Part shown: one piece after another, positions 13,221-25,098 of the stretch | How positions within the stretch are numbered: the first letter of the stretch is position 1 | Layout: every line of letters starts with the position of its first letter | Origin: Trichinella spiralis | Taxonomy: Eukaryota > Nematoda > Enoplea > Trichinellida > Trichinellidae | Assembly: GCA_000181795.3 (NCBI GenBank) | Contig: CM012953.1 | Span: 8,745,438-8,809,437 of the forward strand | DNA: 64,000 bases | Reading direction: 5' to 3' | The notes under the pieces: generated by a model | What the model saw: only the letters and a program-made list of their open reading frames with translations | Told to the model about the DNA's origin: nothing | Databases searched by the model: none | Position numbers and translations under genes: made by a program

Positions 13221-16200
13221 AATAGCAACTCAGTGGGTTGCTTTACAAAAGCTTGCAGTGTTTGTGTCGCGTATCATCAATATATTCCAATTCTGAAATG
13301 ATTCATTTATTTGTGTGCTTTTCACTTTTTCAACTATCCAACATTCACGTAGTCACAGTTATACGTGCTTTGACACTTCTTCTCTTCTTCATCTGTTTTC
13401 CATTTCTTTATCACATTCGCATATTTTTTCTTCATCTCATACTGTTTTTGCTGCACTGTCGATGAATCCTTGAAATGAAATAAAACTTTGCAACATATGG
13501 TTATAACAAATATTTATCAAACATAGATGACATGATAATAAATGATGAATAAATAATTTTTAAGTGAAAACTGTTACTACCAGAAGAAAAGATGCAACAC
13601 TTTGGCAGTACATAGAAAATGACACTTTTAGGTTGCATTATGGAAAATTGACTAGACAACATGAAAAGTTAATAAATTATATCGAATAATTCATTTTGAT
13701 TTATTTTGGTTTTTCTTCTTCACAATTATTTGCTTCAACTACCAAATTTGAATATTAAATAGTATAACAGTACTCACTTGTAAAGAGATGAGTGTATGTT
13801 AAATTCAAAATCAGAAGATAGTATGCACAAGACTTTCATAATTTATTTATATTTTTAAAATCTGATAAAAGTTGATTTCACTTGTATTCTAGGGCATTTA
13901 AAGTGAAACAAATCAAATCACAAAGTATAGCACAATCTTGAAAGATTTGTTGATGCGGTCATCACTGACATTATTTTTTGACTTTTTCAGTTTTACAATG
14001 TCAAATTTGAACAAAACAATTTTTTATGCATTTTTAGTCAGATGATGTTAATTCAACATTTGTGCACATAATCAAGATTTTGAAATAATGATAATCAAAG
14101 AAATAATGATATTATAAAAAGCTACCTTATATAACTTTAAATTTATTAGGTTATAGCACATTCAAATTGAAAAAATGGGCAATTATATCTTATAAATCAA
14201 AGCTTTGCACTCATTAATATTTTCTGCAAATAAAATTACATTAATGAATATGAATGCAAGTATTTTGCAAGCATTGTGCTGCTTAAACAAGTTCAACAAG
14301 CTTTTCATAAGTAGCAGTTAATAATTTTGTTTGAACATATAACAATAAGTGAAAATGAATAAATAACCTTTTCACTTGAAGCGGCAAAATCTGCTTTCCT
14401 CAAAAAACATTATCCTCAGCACTTAATTCATCATTAAATTATATATTCAAGTTATGAAATGCTTTACTTTGAAATGTTGGAAAATTTATTTATAAGAAAA
14501 CAGATGAACTGTTTAGTAGTACAGGTTGTTGTACAGCTGGAACGATCATATTATAAATGCATTACTTATAAGTATATTCTAAGTACTTTTAATAGCAGAA
14601 CTGTTCTTTTTCTCTTGAAAATAATTGTAAACTTTCATTTGAAGTCCATCAGAAACAAATTGTCATTATTTGAACAAAGCATAATTATTTAATGAAGTCA
14701 CTATTAAAGCCTGAAAATTATTACAACACTGTATTTAAAATATCCTTATGCATTTTTTGCATGGATGTAAAATCTTTAAACTTTGCTTTCCATTCTGAAT
14801 GTCGGATAATACTGAAGTTTCAAATAAATTTTTAAAAAGTCAAACTATTAGCTTTTATTTAAATTTCAGGAAGATTTGTTCCAGTTGTTCAATTATGTTC
14901 AAGTTGTATGTTACATTTTTGCAATAAACATTTAAGAGCAACAAATTTTATATTAAAAATGAAATATCATAATCAGTATGCAAAATGAAATAAAATAAAA
15001 ATTGTTGTTGATTAATTATTTTTTTACGACATCAGTTAATTGTTATTGTTCAATTTGAATTGCACTTTTATTGGCAGAAGAAGTGAATAACAGCAATCTT
15101 TGCAGGCTATTTTATTTCAAATCACTCTAAATTGTCGTAAATTTCAAGAATACAACCTTGATTCAATTTTCAAGTACCGATTTGTGATTTATGGCATTTT
15201 GAGCATTGTCAGCTGCACGCGGTTTTGCCACAGCAATACAGCGCAATGTAGCTGTGGCGGAAATGGTTTCACAAAAGTGTTCAGCTAATGCAGGTCATTT
15301 GAATACTTGCGTGAAACTTAATTGACTGCAGCGAAAAAAACTCATCAAAATTGAAAATACACCGAAGCTGATCAGGATGAACAAAGAACGACCGTTGCAC
15401 TGATGAGATGATCTGAGAAACCCAGAATGACCAGATCTACCCAAATCACAGCTAACAACTAGCAGGGATGATTCTTTTTTTTTGAAAAATATCAATATGA
15501 AGTACAAAACATGCTCCCATGGAAAAGAAAAGAAATGTGCATGAGCAAATTGATGGAAAATACAATGTACAACTGTACAACGAATGACAAAGCGTAAAAT
15601 GGATTACTGTATCTAAATCTTATCAACAAATTTTGCATTTGCGTTTTTTGCATTATTTTCTATTTAAATTTTTTACTCATATGAATAAATTATATTATAT
15701 TCTTTATAAATAAAGAAAAAAATTCAAATAAAAATAAAGCCATCGTAAGATTAGACCTTTATCGTCAACTGATGAACAATTTAATTGTGGAAAATATGAA
15801 ACATTTTTTGTGTTAACAATGTTCTACTGTACATGTTCAACTTGCTGTTGTTTTCATAATTAATTATACATTTCTATTTGTCTGCAGTGAGCCAATTGGA
15901 ACTATTGCTGGTTGAATAAATGAAAGAAAAGACAGAAAAATGAAAAGTTAAAAATAATCTTTACTAATATTGAAATGTCAATGGATAAAAGCGCATTTTA
16001 ATGCTATCTATGATGCTACAAAAATTTGAAATTGTTTATAAAAAGCATATAGTAGCTAGATATGAACTCACTAAAATCCACCGTTCACGCACTTTTAATT
16101 ATATAAATTTAAGAAGAAAACTGAATGCTGAGAATCTTCTTTCACAATGTTTACATTCATTTGAATCATCATATAGTAGTAGATGAAAAAGCAAATTCAT

Positions 16201-16878
16201 TATGCAGACGTAATTTGAAATATAAATTAATTAACCATAAAAAACAACAATCTTAATTGATTGTACTTTGTAATATGTCAGTATATTTAAATAAAAAGCA
16301 AGGAAAAAACATTGCTTTTGTCAGATGTAAAAGTTGGGATGTGGTTTGAATTTTTTATTTAGAAAAACATATTTTAAATTAAATAAAATTACATTAAAAA
16401 TGTTTAATCGAAATAAATACATGCAACCTGTTGAAGGTTTTAAGATAATATTCAGAGTGAAATGAATTCCAAAGAATGAATTTACATTTTTATCAAAGTT
16501 GAAAATTTAATAAATAGTCAATATCTGCCCTTAGCATACCTTGTGATTATGAAGAAAAGATTTGTGAAAAAAATATTGCATATTCTCCTGTTGAAAAATA
16601 GTACGGGATGAATAATAAGAGTCGACCAGAACGGTGAGCATAAGGAGCGGCCAGCAGTTTGCAGCCATATTTTGCCGACTGAGCTAATTTTGATAGTTCA
16701 CGTTGTCTACCTTTTATTGTATCGTTTTAGCGGTGCTGTTAATTATTGTAATCACTCTAATTTTGCATAATTTATCAAATTTCTCGCCGATGCTACCAAA
16801 ATTGCTGATAATTTTCAACGTGCCGCGCCGACAAATGGGAGAAAATTATTCCGCGTCCGTAAGGCATAATGCACCATA

Positions 16879-17082
16879 ATGAGCACGAGTGGTAAAGTGG
16901 ATGATTTGGAAATTGGGTCCCTTCCTGCAAACGCCAATGCTAGCAATAATCGTTATGCTCCAATCGAGCTGGGGTCGCAATTTTTGCAATACAGACAAAA
17001 AGTTGTCCAGATTAAAAATAGATTTCATATTATTCGCGAAAACCTGAATCGCTTCGCGCCAAGGCTCTGCCTCCCTGCATGA
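16879..17082 (+). CDS. Small ORF or possible first exon, function unknown
   Basis: A 67-codon frame begins MSTSGKVDDLEIG and ends at TGA within a GC-richer island (16600-17100). The frame has an upstream in-frame stop, so the ATG is a genuine candidate start. An upstream 29-codon frame starting MLPKLL ends just before this ATG. The residues are polar and amphipathic (a segment around QYRQKVVQIKNRF is helix-like), unlike random AT-rich translation. I do not recognise the family. A GGTAAAG donor-like site lies near its start, so it could also be the first exon of a plus-strand gene, but I could not find a convincing following exon downstream. Alternatively the island is regulatory and the frame is accidental. 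Confidence 0.3.
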   Translation: MSTSGKVDDLEIGSLPANANASNNRYAPIELGSQFLQYRQKVVQIKNRFHIIRENLNRFAPRLCLPA

Positions 17083-20000
17083 AAGTCAATTGCTCTTGTT
17101 CTAGCATGCTGCTGTTCATTTTTCCAGCTTAATTCATCATCAGTAAATTGATATTCATTAACAAAAAAATTCAAAAAAAAAGAAGATGATGATGTTGAAC
17201 CATTCGTGGGCGTTTTTTATTCCAGTTTCAATTATTAAATTAATCAATGAGTTGTGGGAATAAATTTAAAATAATTCTGAAATTCTGCTTATCAATATAT
17301 ATATATATATATTTCTGCATAATAATAATTATTCGACAAATTGTTGTAGTCTTTGAACATGAAATGGCTTGGTTGGTAATCATTTCTTTTGCCCGTTACT
17401 TGTTCCAAACTTGCACGCGTGCAATTATGAATAATGGATCATTCTCTTTGCAATTATTTAATCAATAGCAACGTAGACGTTAGCGACCAACGTGGAAAGC
17501 GCGAAACGTCATTCATTATTCAAATTACCCACCTTGAACAATTGAACGGCATTCTAATTGTTGTCAAGATGATTAGTCAATTTTTATACTTGCCAACCAA
17601 CGCTGAAAGCTTTAAAACATCAAAAAAAAATTCAAAAAAATTATTCAGTTAAAAAATAAATATTATTTTAAAAATTGAAATGAAAACAAATTATTCTTTG
17701 CTTTCCAATGATGGGATAATTTTTCATGGCATATTTTTGTTTTCAGAATAGATTTTTGACCATCAGACCAGGATCGACGCATATTCATTTTTTGACATAA
17801 AATTTCACAAGTGAAAATAAATGATGATAATTCAAATAATTTTAAAAAATTATTCCCATTATTTTACATTTCATTTCACGGCAGTCAAGTTTGCAACTTT
17901 CAAATGAGCAGTTACGGTAAAATCTTACTGTATAAATTTTTTCAATAAAAAAATTTTTTTTCATCTCTAGTGAATTGAATATTATTAAAATAATTTTTTG
18001 TTTTTCATTTTATTATGAACGATTGTTAAAAAAATCTTCACTGATTGCACTTGAATTAATTTCATTTATACAAAAAACACAAGAGCATCTTATTCATTGA
18101 TTTATGTCGACATGACACGAATTTTGTCATGACAACAACCAATCTTTGTTGATTGACTAAAGTATGAAAAAAAATTTTTTTTGTTTCAAATTCTGCATTG
18201 CCTTGTAATTTCCTTTTTCAAAACAAAATTTATTCTTTTATATTTGTATCTTTCATCATTTTATTCATTGTAATTGATTGTCTATTTTTCATCTTTCAAA
18301 TGATATTAATAATTTTTTAATGATTTATTCAGAAATAAATTTTATCACAAAAATGCTTTTCCTTTATACAAAACGAATAAAAACCATTGAAATTATGAAC
18401 AATTGCTGTATGACAAATAAAAATCAGAAGCTAGAATTGAAACGGAATTTGTAAGATTTTATTCAATTAGGTTTTTTATAGTTTAGTGAAATCGGTTCGT
18501 TAAATTTCACGTAAAATAAATTTCATAACTAAATTGGTAAAAAATTCAGTTGCAGAGCTACATTGATCGCATGATTAATGTTCTCATAATTTTAATTTAC
18601 GAAAGAATGAAATAGAAAAGTAATCCTTTTAAAAGGTAAAATATGAACTACATATTGTTTGCATTATTTTAATTTCTATTATTAAATGAATGAGACAATT
18701 ATCAAATGTTTCAGTAATCGAATTTCATTTTTTAAAAAAACTGTCGAACTTCTTAAGCTATTGATCTTTTACAAGTCATACGGTTTGTTCACTTGTGACA
18801 AGAAAAAGGAAAATATACTACTATGAGATGAAAAAAATTTATAGCTCTGAAAATCCAAAAAATTAATTTTTTTGAATTACTATTATTATAGTAAAATGGC
18901 ACAAGTTACAATTTAAAAGATAATAAAGTTGTTTACCAATTTTGCAGACGATTAAAAATCAAAATAAAATTAAACTCAAAAATTCATTTTTTTTAATAAA
19001 TTTATGTTAATTTCAAATATTAATAGAATTAATTAAAGTAAAAATGAATTTCAATTGATTGAAAACAATTGTCAGCATTATCGCTCTTCATCATGTCCAG
19101 TGATGTTTCGATGAGATGCAAATTTGAAAATTATTTGAAATTGTTGTTCTAGAAATTAAGAAATAAAACAGCGTACATGTTTTACAATGGTTATTATTTC
19201 AATAATTTTATGAAGAACAGAATTTATAGTTCATGTGTGAATTGTAATAATATTGACAATAGCTAGTGAACAGTTCAATATTGCATTTGATGATTGCATA
19301 CAATCTGAATAAATTGCGTACGAAATTCAAATTATCCAATTAAATCAACAACAGAATAATAATAATTGGAAAAAATTTTGTAATGTGAAATTGAACAGTC
19401 AGTCCATCAGTAGCAATTTTCAACGGATGTCATATGTATGCCACATGTGAAATAGTTGAGCAAAACAAAACTACGAGATGTTTGAATTAAAAGCTACCAT
19501 CAAATATACATATTTTGATAACTTTGTTTGTTGAAAAAGTGGCATTTTACATTAGCTTGTTTTCTTTTGTATTGCAACGCCATTTATAAAATGCAAAATG
19601 TCATGAAATTAATAAATACAACAGCAACAACAATAGATTAATAGAAAAATCTTCAAAAATTCATCATGATCACTTTTTAATACGAACACAGTTGTTGTAA
19701 ATTTAAATTGAAAATTGTAAATTGAAATTATATTTAAAAGTTTCGAGACATGACAAATAAGAATAGAATTAATTCTTTGGCTTTGTCGAACCAGTTTTTC
19801 CTTGTCGAAAAATCACTTCGTCACCACAAACAATCAACCGACAGTTGGAAAGTTTGATTCAAATGAAAAATTTAAATTCAAATAAATATCGAAAAAAAAG
19901 AAACGGGTGGGTTTGATGTTTGTTCTACAAATGAAAAGTGCCATATCAAGAAAGAAGTTCAAATTTATCATTTTTCTCTTTCTTTTCACGCCCGACATTT

Positions 20001-20287
20001 TTCTTTCAAATCACATCAAATAAATTATCAGTTGTCAGAAAAATTAAATATTATATTTTGAAAAACAACACTTTTTCACTTTTTCCCAATCACCACCGAC
20101 AGTAGATTTGGCACATCCTAATCCTCAATTTTCGAACAGTTGAACAGCAGAGAAAAAGAGCAGTTGACATTTTTACAGTCAGTTGGTTGACTTTGTCAGA
20201 GGTTGGATTCTGTTTGTTCAACAATTCGCAGTCCGTCGTCTCGACACAACAGACAGACAGTACGGACGACAGGTCGACTGGAAAATA

Positions 20288-20310
20288 TTAATAATAATAA
20301 TAATAATAAT
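20288..20310. repeat. AAT trinucleotide microsatellite
   Basis: A short run of ATA/AAT units lies in the non-coding region downstream of the claudin-like gene. Confidence 0.85.
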
Positions 20311-20842
20311 ACCAAATGAGAAGATATATTTATTCGTCTGTCTACCTGAAATTTTTTCATTGCAAAAATTCATCAAACCAACCGCAAACAAACCATTTGC
20401 CAGTTTTGCAAAGTGGGACAGTTTAAATTTTTTATCTTTTTCAAATTTTCACTTGTGAATCAAACGACTTACTGTAAAAGACGGACGAACAAGGCGAAAA
20501 AGAAAAACAAAAGCAAACAAAAAACAACGCTTCTCTCGCTATTATTATTGGTCAGGTTACGACCAACCGGCCCCCGTCTTTGTCCTTGAGAAAGTCGCGT
20601 CGTAGGCGTCGAAACAACAAAAACACAACAAATTTTTCTTTATGCAAATTAAAAAAAGTCACACCAGAGATCGACCGGTAAAAAAATATGAAAAATAATT
20701 AATACACATGAATGTTGGAAGCTGGAAAAAAAATCGCATCCATTCTTCTTACTACTACTACGAGCGATGAGCAGTTGTTGTTGTCGTGATTTTCAAACAT
20801 TCCTTGTTACTACGGTAGACGGTAGTAAGTTTTTTCTTCGCA

Positions 20843-21523
20843 TTACACCAGTGTGTCTTCGTGCTGGTTGACCATCATCCAACCGCGGGGTCGTTCGGTG
20901 TGGGTCGACGGCACCACGTAGACAATGATCGCGCAAAGCACGTTGACCAACAAGCAGGCGACGTAGACGGCCGAGCCGGCCACGGCCAGCCAAAACGAAT
21001 ATCCCATTTTTTGCTCGTAAACTTCGGTCAGCGTGTGCAACATCCGGTGTTGGAATTCGTTGGCCACGTGGAAGAACATGATCACCGCGCTGCAGGCGAG
21101 CACCATGCAAATGCCCGTGTTCACCGCCCAGAAGATGTACGCCACTCGGATACAGTAGGCGCAGCAGAACATCGACAAGCCGACCAGGCCGAGGCCGGCG
21201 GCGGAGCAGAGCAACGCCAACGTGGTGACGTGGAACCAGTGGTCGTTGCCGGTATCGGCCACCGGCGACGCGGGATGTTTGTCCAATTTGAAAGTGCAAG
21301 CCATGCCCGGATTGGACTGGTGCACGGCCAAATTGCGATCGGTCCCGTAAACGCAGTCCATCCATAGACCGTGCTCACGGTAAGCGTGCATTTCGGTGAC
21401 GTTGACCACTTGCCAAGCCGGAGTGACCGTACCGGCAACTATCAGACCAATGCCAATTGTAGTCAATATTCCACCCAAAGCATGCAGCGTCAACCTGAGC
21501 ACTACTAGACTCTGTTTCATCAT
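20843..21523 (-). CDS. Claudin / nematode Clc-like four-pass membrane protein 1
   Basis: This is a 226-residue protein in a single coding exon. It has four hydrophobic segments at about residues 11-33, 100-122, 127-150 and 177-204, and a first extracellular loop with the claudin-superfamily signature: W37, G52-L53-W54, C57 and C76. The pattern, with PAWQVV and HGLW, is what I know of nematode Clc-like proteins. Such proteins sit at cell junctions or act as channel-associated subunits at the plasma membrane. The C-terminus reads EDTLV, matching a class I PDZ-binding tail. The coding GC is far above the surrounding non-coding DNA. A TTGTTGTAG acceptor directly abuts the ATG, so the coding exon follows either a 5' UTR intron (a CAG/GTATAC donor lies near 21700) or a trans-splice site. 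The second claudin-like gene lies 1.1 kb upstream in the same orientation. Confidence 0.88.
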   Translation of the reverse strand: MMKQSLVVLRLTLHALGGILTTIGIGLIVAGTVTPAWQVVNVTEMHAYREHGLWMDCVYGTDRNLAVHQSNPGMACTFKLDKHPASPVADTGNDHWFHVTTLALLCSAAGLGLVGLSMFCCAYCIRVAYIFWAVNTGICMVLACSAVIMFFHVANEFQHRMLHTLTEVYEQKMGYSFWLAVAGSAVYVACLLVNVLCAIIVYVVPSTHTERPRGWMMVNQHEDTLV

Positions 21524-22640
21524 CTACAACAATGACAATGGATGAATATGAAAATTGAAAAAGTAGCTCGTTCAAGCTTCATACCGAAATTGAAGCACGC
21601 TTGCTTATTTTTTCTTTGCTTCTGAGAATTAGTCGTGTGAATGAGTGAACAAGTGAAAAGTGTACGGTACGTGTACGTGTGTGCTGTGTGCGTATACCTG
21701 CGTGTGCGTGTGTGTGTGTATGACGCTTGCAGCAAAACTGGTCTGCGTCCTGATCTTGCAGTCGATCGTTCTCTACTTGCCAATCGACATCAACCTGTCA
21801 CAATTTTCCCGCCATCGTCGACGATGACTCATGCTATTTGTTCACCGAGCCGGAAAGCGAACCTCGACCCAATTCTCCAACGGTCATTGTCGCCGTTGGC
21901 TTCAACGGCCCACTTCACGCCCTCCACTGGAACAACTTATGCAGCTTTGTGGTGAACGAAAAAAAAAATCAAACTTATTGATTGAAAAACCAAAAAAAAA
22001 ACAAATTCAAAACACAATCAATTTAATTAATTAATTTTTGAGCATTCATTTTTCTCAACTGATCACGTGCGTGACATATTATTCATTATTTTTTTCCAAG
22101 ACTTTCCCCGTTCACTGGCAAACAGTGCGTGATGCAATTGCATTTTTCTTTTTCATATTTATTTACACTACGACAAATCCTACTCTTCTGAATCGTCTCG
22201 TCAAATAAATCTCTGTCATGTGATCAAATCAAACATCAAGCACGAACGAACATTTTCGTATTGTTGAATAAAATTCACCTGTTGCAACACTGGTATTATT
22301 TTTAAAAACAAAAAACTTCAACAGTTTAGTTAGCTAATTACAAAACATTGCAAATCAAAAATGAATTGATTTAAATGAAATACACAAATAGATAAAAAAA
22401 ATAAAATAAAAATACAGATAAAAAACTACACAAAAGTCGAACAGCAAGCATTTTATTATTGTATAAGTGAGGAAATGTTTTCCTCCTGTAACTAAAAAAA
22501 ATCACGTAAGCTTATGTCATACTGTAATTGTGAAAGGTGACGAAAAAGGTGGGTGATTTTGTTTTTTCTTAAAAGTTTTTGATGAAATTTTGAACCGTTG
22601 GAAAAATGTTCGATTGTTTTTTCTGTGTATTTTCATTTTA
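21524..22640. other. Spacer between the tandem claudin-like genes
   Basis: No gene is seen. It holds the probable 5' UTR intron and promoter of the downstream claudin-like gene, with a GC-richer patch and a TG-rich stretch at about 21655-21725. It also holds the 3' end of the upstream gene, where a minus-strand AATAAA occurs at 22452-22457, about 185 bases after that gene's stop. Confidence 0.5.
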
Positions 22641-23672
22641 CTACAGTATTGTACCGCCGAAGAAGAGTCCGGGGTAGTCTTTGGACGGTGTGTCGTCGGT
22701 TTGTTGCATCTGTTTGTACTTTTCGAGCTGCGGACAGCAGAAGCAGAGCAGAACCGAATTGACCATGTGCAAAGTCAAGCAGACGGCGAATAGCATGAAG
22801 CCGGCGAAAGCTAGCCAAAATGAAGACGTCACCCGGTTGATGTTGATGACGAAGTTGTTTTGGAATGTGATTTGGTTGGATATTTCGGCAGAGCCTTCGT
22901 AGAACATCACCAGACCGCCGAACAGGAACAACGACGCCGAGCAGCTGAAAATGATGCCGGCAATTTGGCTGCGTTCAGGCTTGCGGGCGTAGCCGAGCGA
23001 GACGACCGTATTCAAGATGCCGATGGTCAGCGCGGCGCAGAGCAGTACCAACGTCGACAGGGCCATGGTGTAAGATTCCAATTCGGTCGAGACGATTTTC
23101 CGTCTAGACGGACGATTCGCATCGTTGGATTCGATTTCAGCCAACAGCGCGGTCAACGGTACGCTGTACTGTGCAACATTATTCGAGCTGTACCCTTGGA
23201 AATTGAAACAAAAAATCACATCAAAATTATTATTATTATTATATTAAACTTCTAGCACGTGATTACGTTTCTGGATAGTACTAAATGAGAAAGCACATAC
23301 TGTTTGTGAGAAAGTACATTCGCGATCATGTGAACAGTTGTTGCGATGAAACCGCTGAGATGAGCAAAATTTAATATGAACATTTTTTCATTCTCAAACT
23401 GAACAATGGTTTGTTAATTTTAATTTTAAATCATTTCGCAACAGTTGGAAATGATATTATTTTCTTGAGAAATAAAGAAAATTATTATTCTACTTGTAAA
23501 TTTCAATTATCATTTTTCTACCTGTTCCATCTGTTGCAACGTCTTGAATTCGAATCATGCTCCATTCGGGTGTGATCAGAGCCAGTACGACGGTGCAAAT
23601 GCCGAGAGCGCTCAAAATTGAACAGACATAAGAGAAAGATGTGATAAATTTGTGCACACTTTCGACGGCCAT
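22641..23672 (-). CDS. Claudin-like four-pass membrane protein 2 (divergent)
   Basis: There are two coding exons, 23672-23522 and 23194-22641, joined by a phase 1 GT-AG intron of 327 bases, giving 234 residues. Four hydrophobic segments lie at about residues 10-33, 93-115, 125-147 and 176-200. The spacing, with a large first extracellular loop and a short final tail, matches the claudin/Clc-like/tetraspan group. The first loop contains PEWSM but lacks the GLW-C-C motif of its neighbour, so it is a divergent member. The C-terminus GGTIL also fits a class I PDZ-binding tail. The start is MAVESVHK, chosen because it precedes the first membrane segment. A TTGCAG acceptor at 23699-23700 suggests a 5' UTR intron upstream. 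The tandem arrangement with the next gene suggests an old local duplication, but sequence similarity between the two is weak. Confidence 0.8.
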
Positions 23673-23793
23673 CGACTGTGCAATATTCCACTTGTCGTCT
23701 GCAATATAAGCAACATAAAACGAATGAATAAGGGGAAAATAGGGTGTGGAGAAGTGGGGAGGAGGAAGAGGAAATATCCAAGAAGCCAAACAG

Positions 23794-23845
23794 CAACCAA
23801 CCAACCAACCAACAGCTGATGCGTTCGTTCGTTCGTTCGTTCGTT
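23794..23845. repeat. Adjacent CAAC and GTTC tetranucleotide repeats
   Basis: Five CAAC units are followed after an eight-base spacer by about six GTTC units, probably within the 5' UTR intron or leader of the second claudin-like gene. Confidence 0.85.
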
Positions 23846-23849
23846 GCAC

Positions 23850-25098
23850 AGGCAACACGTTCAACGTGAACAGGATTGAACAAAAATGCCCTTTCCAAGA
23901 CAAATTGCATACATTTTATACAAATATAAAAATTGTTACGTCTAATAAATTTCATTTGATTGCAACCATTATCAGTGGAAAGCTTTTGTTCAAAATTTTC
24001 CACTTCGGTAAACATTTGCGCAACACAGACAGAAAGAGAGACGCTTGAAAATTTCCCATTTGTTTATTGCATAATGGTTTTGCAATTTTCACATGCAATC
24101 ATCATCTTTTTTTTCTAATAATTTGTACAAAACTGGAAAAAAAATTTTTTTTTTATAAAATCACAAATCCAACTATATAACGAAAAGAACAATTTGGATG
24201 AAAGTTTCGATTTTTCACATCTCAATTCGACAACTTGAAGAAACTTCCAAACGCAGACGTTGGATTACTGTAGTTTTTATTTTCCTTGAAATTAAAACAA
24301 TTTTTCTAAAATTAGAATTTTTTTTTAATCGATATTTTAAACCATTTTTTTTTCATTTCAATCATCAATTTCAGCAACAAAGTTTCATTGCGTATGTTGT
24401 TTTGTTGTAAGCTCGTTCAGAATTATTTTATACAAAATATATGATCAGAGAATATTTGAAAGAAAAACACATGCAATTTTCAATTTTTCTACTCTACTCT
24501 CTATTAATTTCTGCTGCTACGATATTTGGATTCTATTATTAACATTTTCTTCTTCAATCAACATTTTCTTTTATAATAACAACATGCACACGAACTACTA
24601 GTTGACATTGAAATCAAGCAAGTAAAACAAACCTACTGACAATTGGAATAATATTTCATCATAAATTCTTATCAACTTTAGTGTTCAGTTCTATACATAT
24701 ATATATAATATATATCGTTTTACATACAATTTTACAGATCATTCAAAAATCTATTCTATTTTTATTCCACTACCCAATTCCAAATATACACACACACACA
24801 CACACGCACAGTGCACCCTTGCATTTTATTTATTAAAACTTGTTTTTAAAACACCAAACTGTGTAAAAGTCTAAACCACAATTGTAAATACTGTATGTAA
24901 GTATTGTAATTTAAAATATTACTCTCATCTTAATGATTATACAGATGATATGAAAATGATTTGATCAAAATAAAAGTATAATAATAATAATAATAATATG
25001 TCATTGTCTGTACGTAAGACACACACACACACATACATACGAATAAATAAATATGATTAAATACATTATTACAGTTCACAATAAATAGAAAAGTATGC
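23850..25098. other. Intergenic, microsatellite-rich
   Basis: No gene is seen between the second claudin-like gene and the endonuclease IV gene. It includes short AT-dinucleotide runs near 24685-24715, CA repeats at about 24788-24805 and 25020-25033, and an AAT repeat near 24979-24999. Confidence 0.5.

Larger units (their letters stand above)
4187..20842. other. Gene-poor region upstream of Distal-less with spaced GC-richer islands
   Basis: No multi-exon gene could be assembled on either strand over this 16.7-kb stretch. The background is very AT-rich, with poly-A/T runs and TAATTA-like motifs. GC-richer islands stand out at about 4430-4900, 6440-6900, 8570-9135, 10270-10780, 12680-13220 and 16600-17100. 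Open frames inside these islands (for example 8784-9134 and 12851-13177) lack any recognisable domain and look like products of higher GC rather than genes. Placement directly upstream of a patterning gene fits a regulatory landscape. Confidence 0.5.

Noticed and set aside
20793-21438. Long antisense and alternate frames over the first claudin-like exon
   Set aside because: They are Arg/His/Gly-rich shadow frames of a GC-rich coding exon, and the claudin frame has the conserved residues.
23490-23903. Extended N-terminus of the second claudin-like protein starting MSWKGHF
   Set aside because: The extension translates tetranucleotide repeats and crosses a TTGCAG acceptor at 23699-23700. The internal ATG at 23672 precedes the first membrane segment.
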